A program made the position numbers and the translations under genes. The notes beneath the pieces were generated by a model. It did not search any database. It was given only the letters and a program-made list of their open reading frames with translations, and had not been told where the DNA came from. 6,811 bases of DNA, from the NCBI GenBank assembly GCA_013002265.1, contig JABDKK010000212.1, positions 1 to 6,811 of the forward strand, read 5' to 3'. The DNA is from Candidatus Nitrosopumilus sp. Its GTDB lineage: Archaea > Thermoproteota > Nitrososphaeria > Nitrososphaerales > Nitrosopumilaceae. Below, piece by piece: positions 1 to 5,046 of this stretch. Each line of letters begins with the position of its first letter. The first letter of the stretch is position 1.

Positions 1-153
1 GTATCAAGCTGTGCATTCTGTAAAAGAACATCATTGAGACGATGTAACAAGTGTAAAAGGGTAAAAGACATACAGACTCATGAATCTTGTAAAATTTTAG
101 TGTGTTTTGGATGGGAAATTGCAAAAAAACATTCACAGGTAGGAAATTTTTGA
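1..153 (+). CDS. Small zinc-ribbon-like protein, C-terminal end only
   Basis: Frame 1 is open from the left edge to a TGA at 151-153, giving 50 visible residues; the start lies outside the window. The visible part begins with two CxxC pairs (CAFC at residues 4-7 and CNKC at 15-18) seven residues apart, the layout of a small zinc ribbon or zinc knuckle. Basic residues fill the space between them. A His (27), a Cys (30) and another Cys (35) follow, then a short tail with an aromatic stretch (FGW). The other two forward frames stop within the first 36 bases. I do not recognise the family. Metal binding is inferred from the cysteine spacing, and the role could be nucleic-acid or protein binding. 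Without the N-terminus it cannot be said whether this is a whole small protein or the tail of a larger one. Confidence 0.6.
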   Translation, partial: VSSCAFCKRTSLRRCNKCKRVKDIQTHESCKILVCFGWEIAKKHSQVGNF

Positions 154-176
154 TGCAAAATCAATTAAAATTTTTC
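145..176 (+). terminator. T-run terminator region after the zinc-ribbon gene
   Basis: Two runs of five Ts, each preceded by As (AAATTTTT near 143-150 and AAAATTTTT near 168-176), flank the stop codon of the upstream gene. Archaeal RNA polymerase terminates at T-runs without needing a hairpin, so this is a plausible 3' end. In DNA this AT-rich such runs also arise by chance. Confidence 0.35.
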
Positions 177-202
177 ACAAATCCTAGTTTAGCCACTAAT
201 TG

Positions 203-218
203 TAACTCATATGAGTTA
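203..218. promoter_or_regulatory. Perfect 16-bp palindrome, candidate operator
   Basis: TAACTCATATGAGTTA is identical to its reverse complement. It ends a few bases before the TATA-like stretch of the DUF6659-like gene, where archaeal activators and BRE-region repressors often bind. The perfect symmetry fits a dimeric helix-turn-helix regulator. That it is bound by a protein is inference. Confidence 0.45.
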
Positions 219-222
219 AAAC

Positions 223-230
223 TAAAATTA
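223..230 (+). promoter_or_regulatory. TATA-like box for the DUF6659-like gene
   Basis: The stretch TAAAATTA is centred about 25 bases before the ATG at 251. This is the spacing expected when transcription begins at, or next to, the start codon (leaderless mRNA). No Shine-Dalgarno-like sequence precedes the ATG, which fits a leaderless transcript. Confidence 0.4.
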
Positions 231-250
231 CCATAAAATTGTCGTTTATT

Positions 251-643
251 ATGCCTCTGCTATCAGCTGAAGATCTAAAAAAACTAGATACAGAATGTAA
301 AAAATTATCAGAAGAAGACAAGGTAAGGCATGTAGGAGTAATTAACGAATTAGGTCGATTAATTGCAGGAGGGTTTAGACAAGGAGTCACACCAATATTA
401 TCTGAAGATAGAATCAGAATGGTATACATGCAAATGCAATTGGATTTTAATATGAGACAGGAATTAGATGATGTTCTTGGGCCAATTGATTATATTGCAT
501 CTAGACGCACAAAACAATTAATCATTAGCGTTCCAATTGGAGAAAATCTTGTGCTAATCACAGCAGAACCTGATGCAGATGATAAAAAAATAATAAAAAA
601 AGCAGAAGAGTTGTTTGATGATATAAAAATATCAACAATATAG
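251..643 (+). CDS. Roadblock-like small protein resembling DUF6659
   Basis: This is a soluble protein of 130 residues. The N-terminus (about 5-24) is a charged helix. It is followed by a strand-turn-strand, GVINELGRLIAGG (29-41), which is typical of the roadblock/LC7-longin type of profilin-like fold. Next come a helix with RIRMVYMQMQ (54-63), a second helix up to LGP (76-78), two predicted strands (79-105, including QLIISVPIGENLVLIT), and a charged C-terminal helix (110-125). The pattern matches my memory of thaumarchaeal proteins labelled DUF6659, which occur in several copies per genome and have no known function. The frame is also open from a TTG at 239, but ATG 251 is preferred because the TATA-like box sits about 25 bases before it and only about 13 before the TTG. 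There are no membrane segments or signal peptide. It converges on the CDF pseudogene with only 17 bases between them. Regulation may involve the palindrome at 203-218. Confidence 0.85.
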   Translation: MPLLSAEDLKKLDTECKKLSEEDKVRHVGVINELGRLIAGGFRQGVTPILSEDRIRMVYMQMQLDFNMRQELDDVLGPIDYIASRRTKQLIISVPIGENLVLITAEPDADDKKIIKKAEELFDDIKISTI

Positions 644-660
644 AAAACTAAATTTAAAAA

Positions 661-1579
661 TCACTTTTGAATTTCAACAAAAATATATTCCTTTTTAGAG
701 TTTGGTAAAACCTTCATTATTTCAGTCTCTATTTCATCAGTAACTGTTTCAATTTTATCAGTATTCAATCCATCAATCAAATTTACTTCAATTCCAACTA
801 TGACTGTTGTTGGGCTAATATCCATTGTCTTCATTGTTATAATTTTATGAACCTCAGGTATGGAATTTACTGAATCAAAGATTTCTTTTCATATTCAGGT
901 GCAATGGATTCTCCTATAAGTAAACCTCGATTTTCTTTTGCCATGAAAAATGCAAAGGATGTCAAAATTACTCCAATAACAATTGATCCTACTGCATCAT
1001 AAACTGTATTTCCTGTAATATCGGTTAGAAATATTCCTAAAGCAGCAACACCTATTCCAATTAAAGCTGCGGTATCTTCAACAACTAGAGTAAGAATGGA
1101 TGTGGCCTTACTATTTCTAAATTCAGACATTATTGATGAGGGTCTTACTTTACTTCCTTTCTCAGTAATTGGTTTTTTGAATTGAATGAACGCAACTCTT
1201 AATGCATTGCCTTCAAAAACAGATGCAATTCCCAATACAACATAATTGATCATAGGATTTTCAAAGTGATGTGAGTCTCCCAGTAAAGAAGAAAATCCTT
1301 GCTCAAGGGATAAAATTCCAAATATCATAGTGGCAACAACAAATGACCAAAAAAATTGAGACTTTCCAAAACCAAATTCATGCAATCAGTAGCCGGGTTT
1401 TTTGCTAAGTTTGATTACAAGTAAAAGCAGGATTTGGTTAACAGTGTCAGAGGCTGAGTGATATGACTCTGCCCACATTGCAGCACTTCCAGTCATAGAT
1501 GCTGCAATAAATTTTGTAATAGCAATACCTAGATTTCCAAAAAGTTCTGCATAAACAGCCTTGTTGAGCCAGATGCCAA
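661..1579 (-). pseudogene. Broken cation diffusion facilitator (CDF) metal transporter
   Basis: The frames, read together, rebuild a CDF-family protein of about 300 residues, the usual length. CDF proteins export Zn, Fe or related divalent metals in exchange for protons. Visible parts include an N-terminus like ASGST-K-AVYAELFGN, a TM2 with the HSASD metal-site pattern, HEFGFGKSQFFW before TM3, an SVFEG segment in TM4, EDTAALIG in TM5, and a C-terminal cytoplasmic domain (IPEVHKI to FVEIQK) ending with TGA at 661-663. Three lesions break it. One A is missing near 1561-1563 (ACA-AG where ACAAAG is expected). There is an in-frame TGA at 1388-1386, just before LHEFGFG. One A is missing near 882-884, so the frame ends at 867 and the C-terminal domain continues one frame over. 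TM3 also appears three residues short at about 1313/1314 compared with the usual glycine-rich FGxGGGxS pattern. The original start is either the TTG at 1579, with GAGG six bases upstream, or the ATG at 1591 overlapping the upstream gene. The largest surviving open stretch (867-1385) lacks TM1-TM2 and the C-terminal domain, so it is unlikely to transport. Confidence 0.85.
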
Positions 1580-1580
1580 A

Positions 1581-2492
1581 TTATTCCTCATTTTTTTCCT
1601 TTTCTAAAGACTTGTTATTATTTTCAATTTTCTTTTCTATATCATTAGTTTCATTTTCAATTTTCTTTTCTAAATCTTCAGTTTTATCCTCGATTTTTTC
1701 TACATGAATCTTTATCTTTTCATCAATTTGTTTTTCAAGGGAATCTTCTAATTTTTGTTCAGCTGCTGGCCTAATCTTTCTTTTAATTAAAAATAGAACG
1801 CGTAATATTGTTTCAACAATTACTGCATATACCACAAATCCTATTATTTGACTCAAAAATGGAACAAAGTCATAAACTTTGGAAACAAGATCCTCAGATG
1901 TAAAGAAAATGTTGCTTGTAAGGAAAATACCCAACAATGCAAATGGTATTAGTTTTGCAAAGTCTTTTGCAAGATCCTCTCTATAGTATGCAGAAATTCT
2001 AACAGTTACCACAAGAGAAATTACAATAAGAAAAACATGTTCCTTTGAGAGTTCTGGAGCCATAAAGAAGAGAAAAGTAGAGTAAACAATGAACCAGACC
2101 AAAATAACTAAAGGAAAAACAATTACATATTTGAAAATATATCCAACAACTGAAATTGCTTTTCTGCCATTAGTTTGAAATTTGTTTAGGGATAAAGGGA
2201 TCATTTCACGTCTTGCAAGGAATCTATAGAAATGCCAAATGAAAAATCCGTAAATCACCATTCCAATAGAATAAGCAAGAAGTTCTGCAAAGGAGACTTC
2301 AATTTCAAATTGACTTGTAATGTTTGTAAAATCCGATAATAGTTGATCAATTAGTGTTTCATCAAAGGTAATTCCTCCTAAGGTAATATAATGAACAAAT
2401 GGAAAACTTTCATTTAAAGAGTCAGACATAGCAAATGCTAACGGTGTTACTAATGAGGAAAAAAACAATGCAAATACAAATAAGACTTTCAA
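1581..2492 (-). CDS. Membrane protein with signal peptide, five helices and coiled-coil tail
   Basis: This is a 303-residue protein of unknown function. Residues 1-21 form a signal peptide ending in an AxA-type site (AFA before MSDS). A short probably extracytoplasmic segment (22-68) follows. About five hydrophobic segments come next, at 69-93, 115-144, 152-169, 181-198 and 212-236. A basic stop (KRKIRP) follows the last one. The tail (245-303) is almost entirely Glu, Lys, Asp and Asn with regularly spaced Ile and Leu, which looks like a cytoplasmic coiled coil. It contains 11-residue repeats, with EKKIEN at 275-280 and again at 286-291. The start is the TTG at 2492, because no ATG or GTG lies in frame upstream and only this start includes the signal peptide; the next ATG is residue 22. 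No Shine-Dalgarno-like sequence is seen. The CDF pseudogene begins one base after its TAA, so the two were probably co-transcribed. I do not recognise the family. Topology suggests a membrane scaffold or channel-like protein, but that is a guess. Confidence 0.8.
   Translation of the reverse strand: MKVLFVFALFFSSLVTPLAFAMSDSLNESFPFVHYITLGGITFDETLIDQLLSDFTNITSQFEIEVSFAELLAYSIGMVIYGFFIWHFYRFLARREMIPLSLNKFQTNGRKAISVVGYIFKYVIVFPLVILVWFIVYSTFLFFMAPELSKEHVFLIVISLVVTVRISAYYREDLAKDFAKLIPFALLGIFLTSNIFFTSEDLVSKVYDFVPFLSQIIGFVVYAVIVETILRVLFLIKRKIRPAAEQKLEDSLEKQIDEKIKIHVEKIEDKTEDLEKKIENETNDIEKKIENNNKSLEKEKNEE
1621..1672 (-). repeat. 33-base tandem repeat coding for the coiled-coil tail
   Basis: The 19-base word TTTTCAATTTTCTTTTCTA (plus strand) occurs at 1621-1639 and again at 1654-1672, a 33-base step that equals 11 codons. 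It encodes the repeated EKKIEN unit of the 303-residue protein. A diverged third unit (EKIED, residues 265-269) lies just before, suggesting growth by duplication. Confidence 0.75.
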
Positions 2493-2520
2493 ATTATTAA
2501 TAATACAATAATTTCGGTGC

Positions 2521-2528
2521 GTAAATAG
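2521..2528 (-). promoter_or_regulatory. Possible TATA-like box for the 303-residue membrane protein
   Basis: On the minus strand the sequence reads CTATTTAC about 30-36 bases before the TTG start at 2492, which would give a very short leader. The match is loose, and the very AT-rich stretch nearer the start (2493-2511) offers alternatives. Confidence 0.25.
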
Positions 2529-2537
2529 TTTGTTAGG

Positions 2538-2555
2538 ATATTTGGGCCCAAATAT
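2538..2555. promoter_or_regulatory. Perfect 18-bp palindrome, candidate operator
   Basis: ATATTTGGGCCCAAATAT is its own reverse complement. Its GC core stands out in an otherwise AT-rich spacer. It sits 45-63 bases upstream of the TTG start of the 303-residue protein and just beyond the T-run that follows the 56-residue gene. Position suggests an operator for a dimeric regulator. An RNA hairpin assisting termination is possible but not needed next to such T-runs. One arm with its flank (CCCAAATATCC) recurs at 4967-4977. Confidence 0.45.
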
Positions 2556-2563
2556 TAGAGTAC

Positions 2564-2579
2564 AAAAAAATAATAAAAA
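2564..2579 (-). terminator. T-run terminator of the small-gene cluster
   Basis: Directly after the stop codon of the 56-residue gene the minus strand reads T5, ATTA, then T7. This is the strongest T-run in the window and fits an archaeal terminator. It would separate the small-gene cluster from the downstream membrane-protein gene, which then needs its own promoter. Confidence 0.6.
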
Positions 2580-2750
2580 TTATAGTTTAGCTTGCTGTGA
2601 TTTTTTCATGGTCCATGCCTGTTCATTTATTCCATGACACTTGCAATCAGATGATTTTTCCTTGCAGTTTTTTTGGTGTAATGGTTTATCACATTTGTTG
2701 CAGTCAGGATCTCGCCAGCTGCATTGATTTCCGCAGTTAGAACATCGCAT
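2580..2750 (-). CDS. Cys-rich 56-residue zinc-binding-type protein
   Basis: This small protein starts at ATG 2750 and ends at TAA 2582-2580. It has eight cysteines in 56 residues: C3, C6, C10, C17, C20, C29, C36 and C38, plus H25 and H39. The opening MRCSNCGNQC and the later CNKC and CKCH groups look like two small zinc sites. The last 17 residues are polar and lack cysteines. The frame upstream is closed by TAA, so this ATG is the first possible start. GTGAT, a good match to the archaeal anti-Shine-Dalgarno, lies eight bases before it and overlaps the stop of the 38-residue gene. Only nine bases separate the two genes, so they are probably read together. The family is not recognised. Zinc binding is inferred from the cysteine spacing, and a nucleic-acid or protein adaptor role would fit. 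Confidence 0.7.
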   Translation of the reverse strand: MRCSNCGNQCSWRDPDCNKCDKPLHQKNCKEKSSDCKCHGINEQAWTMKKSQQAKL

Positions 2751-2759
2751 TTTTTATCA

Positions 2760-2876
2760 TCACTTGTGTTTAGTTTGTTTTTTCAGGTATTCTCTACGTC
2801 TGAAAGATTTTTCTTCATATAGTGCAGATTCATCCCCAAAAATTCTTGAAAGAGTGTCTTCAATATTATCACTCAT
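2760..2876 (-). CDS. Charged 38-residue small protein
   Basis: The gene starts at ATG 2876 and ends at TGA 2762-2760. The first half is acidic (MSDNIEDTLSRIFGDESA) and the second strongly basic (RRREYLKKQTKHK), consistent with one or two short helices and no membrane segment. Its start overlaps the stop of the 53-residue gene as TAATG, a typical translational-coupling junction. A perfect archaeal ribosome-binding site, GAGGTG, lies 11 bases upstream. Those two signals make translation credible despite the length. No family is recognised. The charge split suggests a small helper or nucleic-acid-binding protein, which is a guess. Confidence 0.6.
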   Translation of the reverse strand: MSDNIEDTLSRIFGDESALYEEKSFRRREYLKKQTKHK

Positions 2877-3037
2877 TATTGATAAGGCACCTCTTGAAAA
2901 ATACAACTAAGGCCCATGATAGAGTAGGGTGGTTGAGTCTTAAAAGAAAGAGACGTATCTTCTTTTGCTGGCCATTTTTCAACCAAAATTTTTGGGACCT
3001 TAGCGAATCCAGTGGGAATACTTTGATTTTCTCGCAT
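2876..3037 (-). CDS. Unrecognised 53-residue small protein
   Basis: The gene starts at ATG 3037, the first ATG after an in-frame TAA, and ends at TAA 2878-2876, sharing one base with the start of the 38-residue gene. The protein is mixed in composition, with several prolines (IPTGFAKVP, KWPAKED, TQPPYS) and a more hydrophobic C-terminal part (IMGLSCIF, 40-47) that is too short for a clear membrane helix. No ribosome-binding site is seen, but a TATA-like CAAATATC is centred about 26 bases upstream, so a leaderless transcript is plausible. It would then be the first gene of the three-gene cluster. I do not recognise it. The overlap junction and the promoter spacing are the evidence that it is real. 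Confidence 0.55.
   Translation of the reverse strand: MRENQSIPTGFAKVPKILVEKWPAKEDTSLSFKTQPPYSIMGLSCIFQEVPYQ
2888..2893 (-). promoter_or_regulatory. Ribosome-binding site of the 38-residue gene
   Basis: The minus strand reads GAGGTG, a six-base complement of the conserved 3' end of archaeal 16S rRNA, 11 bases before ATG 2876. It lies inside the 53-residue gene and supports ATG 2876 as a true start. Confidence 0.55.
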
Positions 3038-3059
3038 TTCTACATAATATTAGTAACGT

Positions 3060-3067
3060 GATATTTG
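3060..3067 (-). promoter_or_regulatory. TATA-like box for the three-gene cluster
   Basis: The minus strand reads CAAATATC, centred 26 bases upstream of ATG 3037, the spacing expected for a leaderless archaeal transcript. It lies in the 80-base gap after the antiporter gene. Confidence 0.35.
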
Positions 3068-3104
3068 AAAATTAACAAGTAGTTGTGGCATGCTATTTCT
3101 GAAC

Positions 3105-3109
3105 AAAAA
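3105..3109 (-). terminator. Possible T-run terminator after the antiporter gene
   Basis: A run of five Ts on the minus strand starts nine bases past the antiporter's TAA. It is a weak candidate for transcript end, and read-through into the small-gene cluster is possible. Confidence 0.3.
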
Positions 3110-3117
3110 TTTTAGGG

Positions 3118-4908
3118 TTAATTTTCAGGTTCTGATTCTTCATCTTCTTTCATCAGACTATCCATAATATGACCATGAGATAGTTTCTGAAATACAAAGA
3201 CGGAATCAGCAATAAGAATGACTGCAATTGCAAGACCAATACCCGAAATAATAAATGGCAAAAATGGAATTAATTCAATATCTCCAATGTATGGTTGTAT
3301 GACTGCAATAAGGATCAAGATAAATCCAACAAAGAAAATATTTCTTAGCAATCTATGCAGTGGTTTTTCCTCAATAACCTTAGTGTCTGCTGGGATTAAT
3401 TTTGTAGATAAGACATCAGAAATGTTTGTTACGAGTTTTTCAATTTTCCCAAGCATTGCGATTATAGGGTAAACAATTAACAGCATGCTTACAATTGTCA
3501 ATAAAATCTCAGGATCTATTGCCAATGGTAGACCAGTTTGATTTAGTATCATAACAATATCATCATTGAAATAATCAATTATAGCTAAAATTGCAATTAC
3601 AATTGTCAAATTTACAAAAAATTTAGGTCCATGTTCTTTAAGCATTCTTGTAAATTGACTATTATCATCAGGAGTATTCATCAAATTATAAAAAAATCTA
3701 CCAACAACATGAATAGGGTTTAAAATTCTCATCGGGATAGCACTTGACTTGTCTGCCAATGTTGGAAAAACTCTAAGAAGTAATGGCATGCAAAACATAG
3801 TTACAAGTGTCACAACCATAGTTACGGGATACAGAGTATCTCTAACTGCACCACTATCAACTGCCTGTTTTGCCATGATAAATGAGAATTCTCCCCTTGG
3901 AACCATAACAGAACCTATAGTGGATGCGCCTGTGACATCATGCCCTCCAATTGATGAACCAAAGAAATTTCCAACAAATTTACCAACAACTGCCAATATA
4001 GTAATAGGAATAGAGATTAGAAGAACTGCTGGAATTGTAGTGATGTTAACTAACATTCCAATAGATACAAAAAATATCACACCAAAGAAATCCCTAAGAG
4101 GCAAAACTTTCTTTGTGATACTTTCAGAATGTTTTGATGAAGCAATTATCATCCCCATGATAAATGCGCCAATTGCTGAGCTTTGACCTAAGAAATGAGC
4201 CAATACGGCCAAACCAAATCCCAAAGCAAGTGCTGTGATAAACGGCCCCTCAGGAATATTCAAGCCATGTATTTTTTCTAAAAGTTTAGGAATTAGTTTA
4301 ATTCCCAACCCCAAAGCTATGACAAAAAACGTTAGGCTTTGTAAAATTAAAATTCCCACACCTGCAAAATCAAGTTCTGCGCCAGCTGATGCATTTCCTA
4401 AAATTACCAACAGTAAAACTGCCGCTAGATCTTCTACAATTAAAATAGTAATTACAGTATTGAATTCTTTTGTTTTGACTAATTTTAGATCTCGCATAAT
4501 TCTAAGAGAAATTGCAGTGCTGCTAATTGACAAAATTCCTGCCAAGTAAAGCGATTCCAAATGAGTCCAGCCAAAAGAGTAAGCACCAACATATGCCAAG
4601 AAGAACATTATGGATAGTTCAGACATTCCAACAATGATTGCTTTAATTCCAGCCTTTCGTAATTTCTGAAGACTAAACTCCAACCCTACAACAAAAAGTA
4701 AAATAATAATTCCAAGCTCTGCTAAAAGATTGATTAATTCAACATCATCAACAATTCCAAGTCCGTAGGGACCAGCTATCATTCCAATTAGGATAAACCC
4801 AATAATGGTTGGAAACTTTATCTTTTTCATGATTCCAGCTCCAATCATCCCTCCCCCAAGCAGCAATGCAAGAAGAGCTAAAAATTCAGTTACTGCTACG
4901 CCTGCCAA
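3118..4908 (-). CDS. Kef/CPA2-type cation:proton antiporter with membrane C-terminal extension
   Basis: This 596-residue integral membrane protein has residues 1 to about 385 matching the sodium/hydrogen-exchanger (CPA2, Kef-like) transporter domain, which exchanges K+ or Na+ for H+ across the cytoplasmic membrane. Visible hallmarks are PTIIGFILIGMIAGP (33-47) in an early helix, GLEFSLQKLRK (75-85), the ion-site pair E159-D160 in IVEDLAAVLLL, a helix with K310 (VVGKFVGNFFG), and PRGEFSF (337-343). An acidic pair in this crossing helix is the transport site in the family (DD in NapA, ND in NhaP). The C-terminus has no nucleotide-binding RCK/TrkA-N domain. Instead about four more hydrophobic segments follow (roughly 430-446, 465-487, 522-540 and 546-573), then an acidic tail. 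The start is TTG 4908, because AGGAG lies seven bases upstream and no other start suits it. It diverges from the peptidase gene across 138 bases. The ion is not determinable from sequence; 'Kef-type' is a family label only. Confidence 0.9.
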   Translation of the reverse strand: MAGVAVTEFLALLALLLGGGMIGAGIMKKIKFPTIIGFILIGMIAGPYGLGIVDDVELINLLAELGIIILLFVVGLEFSLQKLRKAGIKAIIVGMSELSIMFFLAYVGAYSFGWTHLESLYLAGILSISSTAISLRIMRDLKLVKTKEFNTVITILIVEDLAAVLLLVILGNASAGAELDFAGVGILILQSLTFFVIALGLGIKLIPKLLEKIHGLNIPEGPFITALALGFGLAVLAHFLGQSSAIGAFIMGMIIASSKHSESITKKVLPLRDFFGVIFFVSIGMLVNITTIPAVLLISIPITILAVVGKFVGNFFGSSIGGHDVTGASTIGSVMVPRGEFSFIMAKQAVDSGAVRDTLYPVTMVVTLVTMFCMPLLLRVFPTLADKSSAIPMRILNPIHVVGRFFYNLMNTPDDNSQFTRMLKEHGPKFFVNLTIVIAILAIIDYFNDDIVMILNQTGLPLAIDPEILLTIVSMLLIVYPIIAMLGKIEKLVTNISDVLSTKLIPADTKVIEEKPLHRLLRNIFFVGFILILIAVIQPYIGDIELIPFLPFIISGIGLAIAVILIADSVFVFQKLSHGHIMDSLMKEDEESEPEN

Positions 4909-4915
4909 AAGTCCA

Positions 4916-4920
4916 CTCCT
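4916..4920 (-). promoter_or_regulatory. Ribosome-binding site fixing the antiporter's TTG start
   Basis: AGGAG (minus strand), within GAGGAGTGG, lies seven bases before TTG 4908. It decides the start in a gene with no suitable ATG and implies a leadered mRNA, unlike several other genes here. Confidence 0.65.
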
Positions 4921-4966
4921 CTATGTTCTGGAAATACTAGGTTAAATTGGTTACATAGATGAGAAT

Positions 4967-4983
4967 CCCAAATATCCATAACC
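4967..4983. promoter_or_regulatory. Shared element in the divergent antiporter/peptidase promoter region
   Basis: CCCAAATATCCATAACC lies midway in the 138-base divergent gap. Its first 11 bases match exactly, on the opposite strand, one arm and flank of the 18-bp palindrome region (2546-2536), and TAAC follows both, with one extra base here. It may be a site for a regulator shared by these promoters. Nothing else in the gap stands out except the start signals of the two genes. Confidence 0.35.
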
Positions 4984-5015
4984 TTAAATGATAATCTAAA
5001 GATTTGGAGGATTGA

Positions 5016-5025
5016 TTTTTTAATA
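5016..5025 (+). promoter_or_regulatory. TATA-like box for the M3 peptidase gene
   Basis: TTTTTTAATA is centred about 26 bases before ATG 5047, giving a leaderless or nearly leaderless transcript. The weak AGGA just before the ATG (5040-5043) is too close to act as a normal ribosome-binding site. Confidence 0.45.
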
Positions 5026-5046
5026 GTCAGAGAATCATTAGGACAG

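Noticed and set aside
239..241. TTG at 239 as start of the DUF6659-like protein
   Set aside because: The TATA-like box is only about 13 bases away, and the ATG at 251 has the right spacing for a leaderless start.
867..1385. A standalone 172-residue CDF-like protein starting at TTG 1385
   Set aside because: It lacks the first two membrane helices with half of the metal site and the whole C-terminal domain, both of which are present in adjacent frames. It is the middle of a pseudogene.
1386..1388. TGA in the CDF gene read as selenocysteine or recoded
   Set aside because: The position is not a metal- or redox-active site in CDF proteins, two frameshifts break the same gene, and selenocysteine use is not expected in this lineage.
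2905..2980. Possible tRNA or C/D-box RNA (GGCC ends, TGATAG, and a hairpin AAAAGAA...TTCTTTT)
   Set aside because: There is no T-loop GTTCRA, no complete C or D box pair, and the stretch is explained as coding sequence of the 53-residue gene.
2822..3061. Forward-strand 79-residue open frame
   Set aside because: It lies opposite the small minus-strand genes, which have overlap junctions and ribosome-binding sites; this frame has no start signals and an implausible composition.
3218..4549. Three forward open frames (3218-3472, 3749-4186, 4235-4549)
   Set aside because: All are antisense to the antiporter gene, whose reading frame is clearly genuine along its length.
4939..4984. Inverted pair AGGTTA / TAACCT in the divergent spacer
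   Set aside because: There are only six bases per arm with a 34-base gap, which is easily expected by chance.
5006..5010. GGAGG as a ribosome-binding site for the peptidase
   Set aside because: It is 36 bases before the ATG and upstream of the TATA-like box, so it would not be in the mRNA; the only nearby start leads to an immediate stop.
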